A DNA stretch of 64,000 nt, taken from NCBI GenBank assembly GCA_963854735.1, contig OY978097.1, positions 2,914,001-2,978,000 of the forward strand, in the 5' to 3' direction. Source of the stretch: Marvania coccoides (taxonomy: Eukaryota; Chlorophyta; Trebouxiophyceae; Chlorellales; Chlorellaceae). Below the pieces are notes generated by a model. That model did not search any database and had not been told where the DNA came from. It saw nothing but the letters and a program-made list of their open reading frames with translations. The position numbers were made by a program, and so were the translations under genes. Shown here piece after piece: positions 47,744-58,700 of this stretch. Each line of letters begins with the position of its first letter. Within the stretch, counting starts at the first letter, position 1.

Positions 47744-48300
47744 TCAGCCCTCTTCTCCGCCTGCTGCTTCCCCTCTTTCGTCCTCGGCAGTTCTCCGCCC
47801 GCCCTCCACCTTGCTCTGCGCCAGGTACGCTTCCGCGATGGCTTCCGCCGTGGTGGCATCCTCTACCTCTTTATCGTCCCGAACCCTCTCAAACCGCGGA
47901 AACCGAATGCTGACGCCGCGCTCTGATCCTGGGATGCGCCCCGCAGCGGCAGCATGCACCGGGGACAGCGTCATATCCGCCCCCCGCACCTCCCACACCT
48001 CTTTGGCGTCGAACCACACGTCAGGGCGCTCCCCTGTCACGTAGTAAGGCTTGGGCGTAGGGATGACGGTATGCTGGAGCCTCTCTGTGGCCTGGCGGTA
48101 AAACTCGTCTGAGAACCCGCTCATGCAGCGGCACACGCTCTGCAACGCCTCGGTGTCGGGGTTATAGGCGGCCAAAAGGAAGGGCGAAAACCACCCTGCC
48201 TTGCGCCCGCTGCCGTGCCACGCGCCGATGGGGACGAGGTCCAGCGTGTCGTGGCCGTCGCAGTAGTCCCTGTAGAATAAAGGAACATTGAACCGTAGTT

Positions 48301-48389
<89 letters not shown>

Positions 48390-51300
48390 CCCCATACAAC
48401 AAAACACAGCCAACTCACTTCTTCAGCTTGACCCAGTGCTCACTACGCTTGCTGGGCTCGTACCGCGCGGAAAGAGACTTGAGCATGAGCCCCTCCGCCC
48501 CCGCAGCCAGCGCCTCTGCCAGCGCCTGCTGCACTGCAGCAACCTCAGCAGCCCCTGGCGCAGGCGCCTCTTCATGGTGGTGAGCGCCACCAGATGGACT
48601 AACAGCTGGACCCAGCTCGATGCCCTGCGCCAGTTGCACGTATCCAGCCTTCATGTTGGGCAGCGCGTGCGCCAGCGCCACCCTGCGCTCCTGCAGCGGC
48701 CGCTTCAGCAGGCTCTCGCCATCGCGCTCCAACAGGTCAAACACAAACACGCACACAGACTTGTCGTGCAGCGAAGCAAACTCCACGGCGGTGCGGGGGC
48801 GGTTGGCCAGCTCCTGAAATGGCTTCAGCCGCATTTTACCACTACTGCCGCTGCCGTTGTTGGCGCCCCTTTCCACTGCAACGACTTCAGCGTCCAGAAT
48901 GCAGGAACGTGCCCCACCGCCCCCCATCGCCTCTAAAACCTGCGCCGCCACGTCAGGAAACGAGTCTGTCCGGTCCTCGCAGTTGCGGCTGAACACTTTG
49001 ACAGCGCGGGCGATGCCGCCCTCAGCTACAGCGGAAGGTGTCGCCATGACGTGGATCTGGGCCCTCACGCCATCGTACTTGTACTCTGCGAGAAACGGCG
49101 CTGCGCGGAGCTGCACCACCGCCTCCTCCACGCCCCTAGAAATTTTTGCCAGCATGGGCTTGATCGGCACGCCTAAAAAAATGATAAAAACGTAAAAATT
49201 AAGATGAGCGCAATGTATGAGGAGTAAAACATAGGAGCAAGCTAGAACTCGCCTGGAGTCAGCTTGCAGCGCTGCTCCAGCTCCTCCAGCGGCCCAGTCA
49301 GCAGCGCCGCCACCAGCAGGCCAAGATTGGGGCAGCAGTGAAACGCCGCAGTCGCAGCTGCGGCCACCGCGTCCAGCTCGGATTTGGGTGGGGGCGGCGG
49401 CAGCTGAACCTCCTCGCTTCCCCCTTCCCCCTGCGTCAGCTGCTGCTGCAGCGCCTCTGCCTGCCGCCGATGAATAGCCACAGCCTTGGCGAGCGCCGGC
49501 ACCATGCTTCGCCAGTTTGCACCTATTCGCAGAGCCTGCACTAGCGTCCTCACCAGGTACTTTGTCTCAGCCTCCCTGCACCGCCGCAGCAGGGTCATCA
49601 CGGTGGCTTTCCGCCGCCCCGCCGCCCCGCTGCCGTGCTCTGCAGCAATCCCCCGCAAATCCGCATACAACCCCACCACCGTGAGAGGCTTGGGCGCCAC
49701 CAGCACCGTTTGGGTGCGTTTGCAGGCTGCTGCCACGTCCCCTAGGTCCCCCATTTGATTGTACATGTCCCGCAGCCGCGTGCGGCTCACCCCGCAAGCT
49801 TCCTGGATAGCACCAGCCACCGCTGACCCCCCCACGCCCAGCTCCAGCCCCTCGTAGTCGGGCGCCAGCTTGCCCACCGTCAGGTAGGCAAACGGCGCGA
49901 GGTCTTGGGGAGCGAGGGCCAGTACGGAGCGAAAGGCATTGCACAGCGTGTCGCCTATCGCGAGTCGCTTGGTGGTGGCGTCCATGGCCTGGAAAGCGCG
50001 CGCCAGGTGCAAGTAGGGAGTGGGTTGGCCGCTGGACCATGGGGCGCAGCGAATGGGGTGGTAGAGCGTCACAGGGAGGGTCACAGCGTCCTTGGGAGCG
50101 GCAGCAGACAGCCCTGCTGCTGCTTTAGAATTTGGGGAAGTGAGGGACATATGTGTGGTGGTTGGAATTGCTGCTGGGGTCGCAGTCTCCTGCGAAGCGA
50201 CGAGTGTAATGGCGGAGGGAGGAGACTGCTGCTGCTGCGCTGCTGCCGCTGTCTTGGTCCCACCGCCGAAAAAAGACCGAATCGAGCGCTGCGCCGGGTC
50301 AGGCTCATTGCGCTTACGTTTAGTTCCAGAGCCTTTGCCCTTGGTGGCGCTGGAAGGCGGAGAGCTCTTCGGGGCCTTTCCAGCCGCCGCTGTGCTGGGC
50401 TGCCATCGCCCGCTGAAGTAAGCGTCTGCTGCGCGAGATACGTCGCCTCCCTCCTTGGCCAACAGCTGCTGCGCCTGTTGCGCTGTCAGTGCGCCGTCTG
50501 TCAACCCCACCAGCATCTCCGCTGCGCTGCTGGTGCTCTCACCGCCACCATCTGCGTTGGAAGGGCCACCAGGGTCCGCCGCAGTGCCAGCCACGCAATC
50601 CTCCAAGCCTCCTCCAATAACGTCGATTGAGAACGCTGTGGAAGGGCCGGCCACGGCACCTGAGGTCCGCTCCTCTTCCTCTGCTGCTGCCCTGCCGCCG
50701 CCGCGGCTGTCGTCTGACAGCAGCTCGACAACTTCGCCGACCTCTGCGCCAATCGGAAGAGGATCGGCTGCAGCCGCTAAACCACCTCCACCGCCGGTTG
50801 CTGCCGCCCTTTTCGCCTGCTCCGCCGCTGCCACCTTGGTGAATTTCGAAATGAATTTGGCCTTGGCAGCGTCCTGGTCCACCACCCGCGCAAAGTGCTT
50901 CAGCTGGCTGGCCACCGACTTCTCATCCCCGGCGTTCACCGTCGGAATCACCTAAGAAAACAGCGAGAAAAAATTAATAAGTACTTTGAACTTATTTTAC
51001 AGTTATCCAAGATGCAATACCAAAACTGAACCTAACCTCCACGGGACGCAGGTGCCCCACAAACTCCAGCAGCTCCGAGAACGACGAGTGCTCTGAGTAG
51101 GGCACCAGGTGGATGCTGCACGTGCTACTGTTGCTGCCGCCGCCGTCTTCTTTGGTGAACACTGGAAACTGCTCCTTTCCCATGGCATGGGTCCACCCGG
51201 TGGGAACAAACCCCACCACCCCCGCAGCGCCCCGCTCCGCAGCGTACTCCACCGGGCCTTTGAAGTTTGGGCGGAAAAAGGGCCAGGTTTCACCCAGAGA

Positions 51301-52154
51301 CCCCCACTGGACGACGTGCACCGGAGTTGCATCAGGATTGGTTGTGAACAGCTCGTCTGGGAGGTCCAGACACGCCATGACCCCCGCCTTGCGCTCGGAC
51401 ACGCAGATCTTGACGCCGCAGCGCGCGGCCACCGCCTCAAGGATGCGTTCCTTGCCGATGACGTAGCTGCAGGAGGTAAAAATGAAGGAGAAGAAAGGGG
51501 GAAAAGTGAGAGATCATTTATTTTTATATTATTATTTATTTTAACAATGAATGAAAAAAAGGGGGGAAATGCGTACGTGGTGATCAGGTACAGCCTGCGG
51601 CGGGCGGCAGCTCGGTCCTCCTCCAGCATTCTTTCAACGGTGTCGGCCACGTAGCGCACGCTGTCTTCTTGCAGCAAAAACGTGTACTTGGGGTTGGCGT
51701 ATGTGGTGTCCAGGTAGACTGCGTCAGCCCCCTTGAAGCGCGCCAACAGGGGGCAGCTCAGCATGGCCTTGCAAAAGCGGAAATCGCCCGTATGCACAAT
51801 CCGCCGACCGTCCGGCAGCTGAAAGAGGAACTGGCACGCCCCGGGACAGTGGTTGGCGTCTATGAGGGTGACCTCCACGCCGCAGGGCAGCTGCGTGGGG
51901 GCGTTGAGCGTCAGCGTCCGAAAAGCGGTGGGCGGGACGTTGAGGAGGTGGGAAATGAGCCGGGCGGTCAGCGCGGTGCAGTAGATGGGTCCTCCACTCC
52001 AGTCAAACTGCAGACCGGTGTAGTGGTCGGAATGGCCGTGCGTCAGGAAAAACAGGCTGCCCGGGGGGGCTTTGGGAGCGTAGCGGAAGGCATCGACCAG
52101 CAAATTGACCCCTTTATCGACAAAAATGATCTTCTCCTTGGGGATTCCAGCCAT
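47744..52154 (-). CDS. LIG6: LIG6-type SNM1 nuclease / ATP-dependent DNA ligase fusion
   Basis: Five exons on the minus strand: 52154-51577, 51466-51037, 50951-49253, 49172-48419, 48269-47744, 1328 residues. N-terminal metallo-beta-lactamase/beta-CASP (SNM1-like) domain: THGHSDH at 38-44, DANHCPGA, HTGDFRF, TYVIGKE, VPYSEHSSFSELLEFV. The middle is disordered, with a UBA-like segment (~480-520), basic KRKR (547-550) and a PIP box QRSIRSFF (557-564). The ligase follows, with active-site Lys934 in EYKYDGVR after TPGVPIKPMLA, and an OB-fold to the end. Plant LIG6 has this same fusion; it acts in DNA repair and seed longevity. Intron 3 appears to be GC-AG (cag|gcgagt), forced by the TPGVPIKP motif. 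Intron 4 holds a long (TG)n. Confidence 0.94.
48304..48387. repeat. (CA)n / (TG)n microsatellite in LIG6 intron 4
   Basis: About 42 uninterrupted CA units on the plus strand, i.e. TG/GU on the sense strand of LIG6. It fills over half of a 149-base intron. Confidence 0.98.
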
Positions 52155-52803
52155 TGGTAAAATTGGATTATGTTTTCTGCACTCTTTAAAAAGTCAAAAA
52201 TCCGAATGCTGGAGCGTTGTGCAGCTCCGCAACATTCTCTTCTACTTAATTTCGTAATTTAATTTTGAAAATGCCCATCTGTCATCATTTAAAAGAGTGA
52301 TCATCGATAACAAAAATTGTGAGCGAGCGCTGATCAGCTCCACTTCACGCTCATTTATGCCATCGCGCTTTTATCAGAATTTTAACTGGCTCGCCGAGGC
52401 AGGGAATGTCTCCACCCGGTGACCAAATTTTGCCACGTGGGCATGACGCCGCTCCGTTAGTGAGGGCTCCGTTAGCGCATTTGCCCCGCAAATTCTTACT
52501 ATTATGCATAATTCCACTGCGGGATAGAGCGGGGGAACTGAAATACAACTCCAATTGATAATCTAATAATCCGGTTGGGTTTGCTTCCAATATACTAAAC
52601 TAGTTTGTTATACTCAGCCACAACTCAGATCGGTTGTCTTATTGTGAGAACAGGTAAGCCAATTAAGGACACCAGCGTCCTTACTTTGCTGATGACGCAG
52701 GTAACAATTGCTCACCGCCTGACCGTCTCTTATTTTCACATGCCCAGTGTACCCCTTCAATTAAGCTCGTCTCTTATAAGCTCTTTCCAGGAGTTAGTTA
52801 GCT
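52155..52803. promoter_or_regulatory. Spacer between LIG6 and surface-protein gene
   Basis: 649 bases between divergent starts, AT-rich. A short minus frame near 52351-52590 shows no family pattern. Presumed promoters. Confidence 0.4.
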
Positions 52804-54014
52804 ATGACTTGGCTCAGCGGGCTCCTTGCATGCGCGTTAGTGGCTGCCATGCTGCTTCCCTTGGCGTGCGGCAACGTGCCTTTCTTTGAGCCTGAGATGA
52901 TGGCAGCCGGCGGCGCTGATTGGTCTCTGGAGACTCCTTTGGAGATCCCCTTGGACGCTGCTGCAGGTGTGACCATGCTGGTTTCTTCTACTCTCAAACA
53001 ACGGTTATAGCTAATAACCGTCATATGTGATATTCAATGTTTTTTCGATTTTGACGAAACACTAAGTCACACACGCCGCTGTTTCCTCACTCCTTCTAGG
53101 GTGGAACCCCTCGATCGAGACTTCCCGCGCCTTCCTCTCCATTCTCAACGCCACCGACCCCTACGACGCTGCATCGTTCGAGGTCACTGCAGACGGCCCT
53201 TCGCAGTCCCTGGTGGCGCTGTACGCGCTCACCAATGGGTGTCCTGCTTTTGCCGACTTCTTCCCCTCCATTGCCCTCCTTGGCCCGTCCTCAGACCCGC
53301 GCTTCCAGGCCCCTGCAGCCAATGCAGACCTGCCTTTTGAGGTGCCTGAAGGCTACGGCGTCATCGTCCGCAACCAACCGCAGGTCGCCAATCGCTCGGT
53401 GTACGCTGCTGGGCCGGTGGAGACCTTCTTTCTTCCGTCTCCTCTGCAGTCACAGTGCATCACAACGCCAGAGGACATAGCTGCTTGCGACCCCGACCGC
53501 GTGTCCATTATTTCAGAGATTCCAGGACAGGATGAGCCTCTCCCGGTGGGCATATACTACATCGTGTGGTGGGACCCTGACCGCGCCACCCGAAACTCCA
53601 CATACCCCATGGAAGCAGTGATCAACTTAGGCAAGGTTTAATTTTATTTTATCGGGTAATGTCTGGCTTTCACTTGACCCGCTTGATTTTTCCTATACTT
53701 TTATTCTGTTCAAACTATGTTTTTTAGGTGTGCTTGAGAATGCAACCCCGAGGGAGGAGGAACTGCAGGATGCCGTCATCAACGGCACCATGCGACCCAT
53801 TTATTTCGAGTGCCTGAAGAGCAGGTTCCCTCCCGGAGCTGGTGGTCCTCCAGCCATGAACACCACGTCTCCTCCCGCTGTGGACACTACTGCCTCCCCT
53901 CCGACCGTCAATGCGACCGACAGCGCCCCTCCGCCCGCTGGAAGCAGCGGCATGGGGCTCAAGGCGCAGCTGCTCACCGCGGCGCTTTGCTTCTTCGGGG
54001 CACTGCTGCTCTAG
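52804..54014 (+). CDS. Secreted, GPI-anchor-like surface protein, family unknown
   Basis: Three exons: 52804-52966, 53100-53630 and 53728-54014, 326 residues. Signal peptide MTWLSGLLACALVAAMLLPL. The body has motifs such as WNPSIETSRAFLSILNATDP, VALYALTNGCPAFADFFPS and PVGIYYIVWWDPDRATRNST. Several N-glycosylation sequons (NAT, NRS, NST, NGT, NTT) are present. A Pro/Thr/Ser-rich stalk (about 280-305) ends in a small-residue site and hydrophobic tail LLTAALCFFGALLL, the layout of a GPI-anchor signal. Not recognised from any named family. Intron 2 appears to be GC-AG (ttag|gcaagg), chosen because it preserves the sequon-containing frame VLENATPREEEL and the GPI tail; the nearby GT donor gives an unlikely basic frame. 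Probable cell-wall or plasma-membrane protein. Confidence 0.72.
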
Positions 54015-54113
54015 AAACTGGAAATGCGTTGTTGCTAGACAGACAATCATTTGACGGGCTCATAACAATACAATAAATTGCCAGTGGAGATATATTTTTT
54101 CATATATGATTAC

Positions 54114-54365
54114 AGGTTTAAGGTTTGCGTATGGTTGTAACGTCTACTACAGAAGGCACTCCTATAGAGACCTGCAAGTCGACGTGCCACCCTGCCACAG
54201 TAAGGCAGCTCCCCTTCCATCCGCCGGTTCAACCTCAGTTCCTGGGGACGTACGACAAGCAGCGCCATGCTAAAAGCTAATCAGCTCGCCGCCCACAGGT
54301 AAGGCTTCTGATTCCTCGACGGCGCAACCGACGTACAAACAGGTGCAAAACGGACACCATGCACT
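54114..54365 (-). mobile_element. SINE-like repeat, copy D (partial)
   Basis: About 250 bases matching the 3' half of copies A-C on the minus strand: aggtttgcgtatggttgtaa, cgtctactacagaaggca, gcaagtcgacgtgccac and gccacagtaaggcag, plus a B-box-like ggttgaacc. It sits about 110 bases upstream of the methyltransferase start. Shows the family is spread over the genome, not confined to the 23-30 kb island. Confidence 0.7.
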
Positions 54366-54478
54366 ATATGCCCAGATATTAGCGGTAGCTGCTGGGCATG
54401 GGTGACGCTGGTCAAACGGGGTGAAATGAAAATGAATTGCATTTAATTTTCATTTTTTTTCTCATCAATATATCGGCC

Positions 54479-55291
54479 ATGACCCTCCAGATGAACAGGT
54501 GCAACTGCATTTCACGCGCACTCGAGCGATGTGATCTGCAATTTATGACGAATCGCTTGCTCGCCCCACCATCACAACATGCTTATTCCAAGCACGCCAC
54601 CAAGCAGCACACTCCCGGGAGATCACACCTGCTGTCTACCAGCGCAGCCGCCGCCTCAACGACTGAACAGCTGCCCGGCACCGCACCCGCTCTTCGCAAC
54701 ATGGAAAAACTCCTGTGGCAGGCATCCTTACCAGCCATCGCCCAGGGGCTCTGGTCTACGATTGTCCGGCCTGGAGATGTGTGCGTGGATGCTACCTGCG
54801 GCAACGGCCACGACACCGTGTTCCTCGCTCACGCTGTTGGCCATCTTGGCAAAATTACCGCTTTTGACGTCCAACAAAGCGCCCTAGACAGCGCTACCGC
54901 TGCGCTGGAGGCTGCACTACCGCCCGAAGCACGACCTTACCTTGACCTTCGCCTCATGGACCACAGCCGCATGGGTGAAGTGGTAGAAAAGGGCACAGCA
55001 CGCCTCGTGTGCTTCAACTTGGGCTACTTGCCTGGCGGCGACAAGTCATTAACTACAACTGTACCCACTACACTAGCGGCAGTGTCAGCGGCTTGCGAGG
55101 TGCTGGCGCCTGGCGGCATGCTGAGTGTGCTCTGCTACGTGGGGCATCCTGGCGGAAAGGAAGAGCTTTCGGCAGTCAAGGCGGCGATGGAGCAGCTGTC
55201 GCGCCTGGAGTGGGTGACGTCGCAAATGAGGTTGCTGAATAGACCTGGTGCTCCTGTATTGCTGCTGGCTGTGAAGCAACCAGAGACCTGA
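54479..55291 (+). CDS. MnmM/YtqB-like SAM methyltransferase, probably organellar
   Basis: Single exon, 270 residues from ATG 54479. After a ~75-residue leader without conserved features (Arg/Ser/Thr/Ala-rich, like a transit peptide) comes a compact Rossmann methyltransferase: VDATCGNGHDTVFLA (SAM motif I), KITAFDVQQSALDSA, LDLRLMDHSRM, ARLVCFNLGYLPGGDKSL, GGMLSVLCYVGHPGGKEE. FNLGYLPGGDK is the signature of the YtqB/putative rRNA methylase family (PF06962). Bacterial YtqB (MnmM) methylates 5-aminomethyl-2-thiouridine in the tRNA anticodon; a matching organellar tRNA role is inference. Later in-frame ATGs at 54494 and 54545 are possible starts. Confidence 0.82.
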   Translation: MTLQMNRCNCISRALERCDLQFMTNRLLAPPSQHAYSKHATKQHTPGRSHLLSTSAAAASTTEQLPGTAPALRNMEKLLWQASLPAIAQGLWSTIVRPGDVCVDATCGNGHDTVFLAHAVGHLGKITAFDVQQSALDSATAALEAALPPEARPYLDLRLMDHSRMGEVVEKGTARLVCFNLGYLPGGDKSLTTTVPTTLAAVSAACEVLAPGGMLSVLCYVGHPGGKEELSAVKAAMEQLSRLEWVTSQMRLLNRPGAPVLLLAVKQPET

Positions 55292-55741
55292 GTTGGTGTG
55301 CATGCCCACGTTTCCATTGGAAATGACGAGCAGCTCTGCAAATACGCGTGCAAAGTGCTGGGCAAGTGCGCTGGGCATGGCGCTGTGATACTGCTGCAGC
55401 TGCTTCCCTAATTTGATTGGAGGCTGAAAACTGAGCGGAACTCAATTGTTCTATTACACGTAGTACAAAATCGGTGGTTAACAAGGCAGAAGAGGGTAAT
55501 GGTGGAATAAAAACATAAACGGGGGCAGTGCGGTTCTAACCAATCCTATCATTCATCCCTATGTTTGTGGTTGATGGGTGCATGGTCAGTGAAGTGATTT
55601 TTTCCTACTCAGTGTCAAAGAAAAGAAACGGATACCATGCTGCTTGAGATAGTAATTTTGTCGGGGACGTGTTCGTCCACATGTCCTACATACTTGTAAA
55701 AAGCTAACTAAACTTGCCGAGGCCAGCCGGAACAAAAGAGC
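55292..55741. other. Convergent 3' region, no gene seen
   Basis: 450 bases between the methyltransferase and the SNF2 gene ends. No conserved frame or RNA gene recognised. Confidence 0.5.
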
Positions 55742-58700
55742 TCAGTTGCCGCCCACTCCTTCTCCCTCCTCCTCGTCCTCTTCAACAGGGAGCTCCGTCT
55801 TCAGCAGCTCCACCATGTCCGCCAGCGAGCACTTGAACTCTGACGCAGCCACGTTGGCCGCCGTGGCGGTGGCCTGTGGCGTCGCAGAGTGCCGCCGCGT
55901 CAACATCGTCCGCACACGCTCCTCGATCGATTCCCTGGTGTACAGCCGAGTAACGGTCACCGGCTTGGTCTGCCCCATCCTGCGGGACCGCCCCACCGCT
56001 TGCAGCTCCAGCGCCGGGTTCATGAGCGGCTCGCAGATGTATACGTGCGTTGCCGCGGTCAGCGTGATGCCCACGCCGCCCACCTTGGCTCCCAACAGGA
56101 ACACGCGGGTGGGGGGGTCGCTCATGAACGCCTCGATGGCCTCCCCGCGCTTCTTGGCCGAGGTGGAGCCTAACAGTGAGCGGTGATCCAGACCGATGTC
56201 AGGCAGCAGCGAGGCGATGGTTTTGAGCAGCTCGTTGTACTCGGAGAAGACCAACACCTTGGCGTCAGAGTCGTCGTCCTTGAGGCGCTGCAGGTCGGCC
56301 ACCACGGCCTCCGCTTTGGACGTGAAGTGGCGGGTCTGAAAGACATCCCTGCCCTTGCGGGGGTCGTACACCATCTCCTCGGTCTTCACAGGGGCGCCGC
56401 CGCCCACGATGGAGCGCATCTTGGGCACCAGCCTCTTCAGCATGGGCATGCTGATCTTCTTGCTCTCGGTGGCCAGCTGGGCCAGCGCGGTGCGGTCAGC
56501 TATGCAAGGTACAAAGGAAAACAGAGCAAATGTCGAGTTGTTAGAAAAAGGGCATCGCGCAAGATAAGACGCCGAATTATGTCGCATTTCAGCAGTTGCA
56601 AAGGCTGCCATGCTATTATTTTATTCAACTCACCCAGCACGTCCTCCAGCGACTGTGTGATCAGCGCGCTCATGTCCTTCAGCGCCGACGTCACCTTCTT
56701 CGTGAGGGTGATGTACGCCTCCTGTGCCTCTGAGCGCTCGTCCACGCCGTCCTGCTCGTTCAGGTGGCAGGCCACCACGCGCTCGGTGAGCGGCGGCAGT
56801 TCCAGGTTCTTGGCGCCGTCGATCAAGCCGTCCTTGGTGTACCGCAGCATTGCACAACGCAGCACGGTGGCCAGCGCTGGCGGGAGGTACCTCTGGGCCG
56901 CCTCAAACCCTCCCAGCCGCAGGAACTCCAGCGAGGGGGCGATGGTCTCGGGAAGGGCGTTGCACGGGGTGCCGGTGACAATCCAGCGGTGGGTGCTGAT
57001 CAGGGAGCCGCTCTTCATCAGCGACCCCGCGTTCAGCTGCGCCTCGTCCACCACCACACGATGCCAGCAGATGCTGGACAGCGTGGAGCTCTTGGTGACC
57101 AGCTGGGGGGTGGTGAGCACGACGTCATATGCGGCAATGTCAGCGCAGTTGGTCGTGCGACTGCCCTCCACCCACCGCAGCACCGTCAGCTCCTCAGGCA
57201 CGTCCAGCGTCTTGTTAATCTCCATCTCCCACTGCCTGATGAGCGTCTGGGGCACCACCACGAGCGTTCCGCCCCTCGGCATGTTCTCGGTGATGGTCAG
57301 CATGTGGTCGGAGGCGTCGTACGGCTTCCAGGTGCGGGCGCGGCGCCAATCGGCGGGCGGGGGGTTGAAAGCAATGCCCGCGATGATGACGGCGGTCTTG
57401 CCCATGCCCTGGAGGGAGAGAAAGAAAAATAAAAACGGCGGAGAACATTAGAAACATTATCTGCATCAAGGAGCATACCAACAAACAAAATTAAGCTATA
57501 AAACAACTCACCATCTCCAGCGCCTGCCAGCCGCCACCACCGCCGGTGCCGAGGGCGATGCCAGTGGCGGTGGGGCTCTTGCTGACGTACATCTGGAACA
57601 GCGAGGGGGAGACGTAGCACTCCACGCCGGGCTGCGCTCCAGGCAGCGGCACCTTGACCCACAGGTGGCGGGCGGTGCCGCCCACAGCGCGCTCCTCCCG
57701 CAGCATGAAGCTCAGCGCCCGCAGCTGGTAGGGCTTCAGCGTGAGCGCCAAGCGGTCCTCGCACTCATCCCGCACTCCGGCCTCCATCGGGCGGTCAGCG
57801 TTCTCTACTGACGCCATGATGCGGTCAAACATCCTGATGTTGACCTGGTGAGGGGGGTCCAGCGCGAGCTCCACCTGGCGCGCCTCCATCTCGTCGCAGG
57901 ATTTGTCCCACTGCTCGTTCAGCGCCTCCAGGTCGTGGTCCAGCACGGGGGTGCCCCGAAGGTGGTCCATCGCCTGCAGCACCTTGTCCAGCCACACCTG
58001 GCGCAGCTGCACGCCGTCGCCGCTGCGCATGGTGTAGCACCCGTTGACAAACAACTCCGCCTTGTTGGCGCCAAACTTGCAAACCATCTCCACGCGAAGA
58101 TTTTTGGCAGGGTTGTCCAGGCGGCACCGCATCTCGACGCCCTTCAGCCGCCCCAGGTCCACCATCGCCTGGAACAGGTCCTCCCAGTCGTCGTCGCCCT
58201 CCGCCGCCGCCAAAATGAGCTCCGCGCCGGTGGGCCGGTTGGTCGGCATGCTGGAGCCATCAGGTTCAGGCTTCACAGCCACGTTGGCAGCGGCAGCAGC
58301 GTTCACGGCCGCCTCCGAAGCGTTGGCTGTCGCCATTTGCTCCACAAAGTACTTCATCTCCAGGAAAGGCTCCCCCTCCTTGTCTTCCTCGCCCCAGTTG
58401 TAGCAGGTCGTGTCCCAGTGCAGCTTGGTGGCGCGGCCGACGTAGTGCAGCGGGAAGGTGATCTGCCCGATGCTGGCCTCCTTGGGCCCGTCCCGGGGCA
58501 GCGGCCGGCACCAAAGCCGCCACAACAGGCGGCGGGTGTCGGTGATGTGGGGGGTCACCGCGAAGTGCTTTTTGAGCGTGTTTTCCAGGTAGGCAACGAT
58601 AGATTCCTCCGGCACGTACTTGGTGAGGTACTCGTCGATGCCTTCCCAGGTGGTGCCACCCTCCTCAGCCGGCGCCTTCTCCAGGGTGTTGTCCAGCATC

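Noticed and set aside
48121..48402. Cys-Val repeat peptide across the (CA)n tract
   Set aside because: It is a translation of an intronic dinucleotide repeat in LIG6, not a protein.
56183..57451. 422-codon plus frame opposite the SNF2 gene
   Set aside because: It crosses an intron of the minus-strand gene, and the opposite strand encodes conserved helicase motifs. It has no recognisable content of its own.
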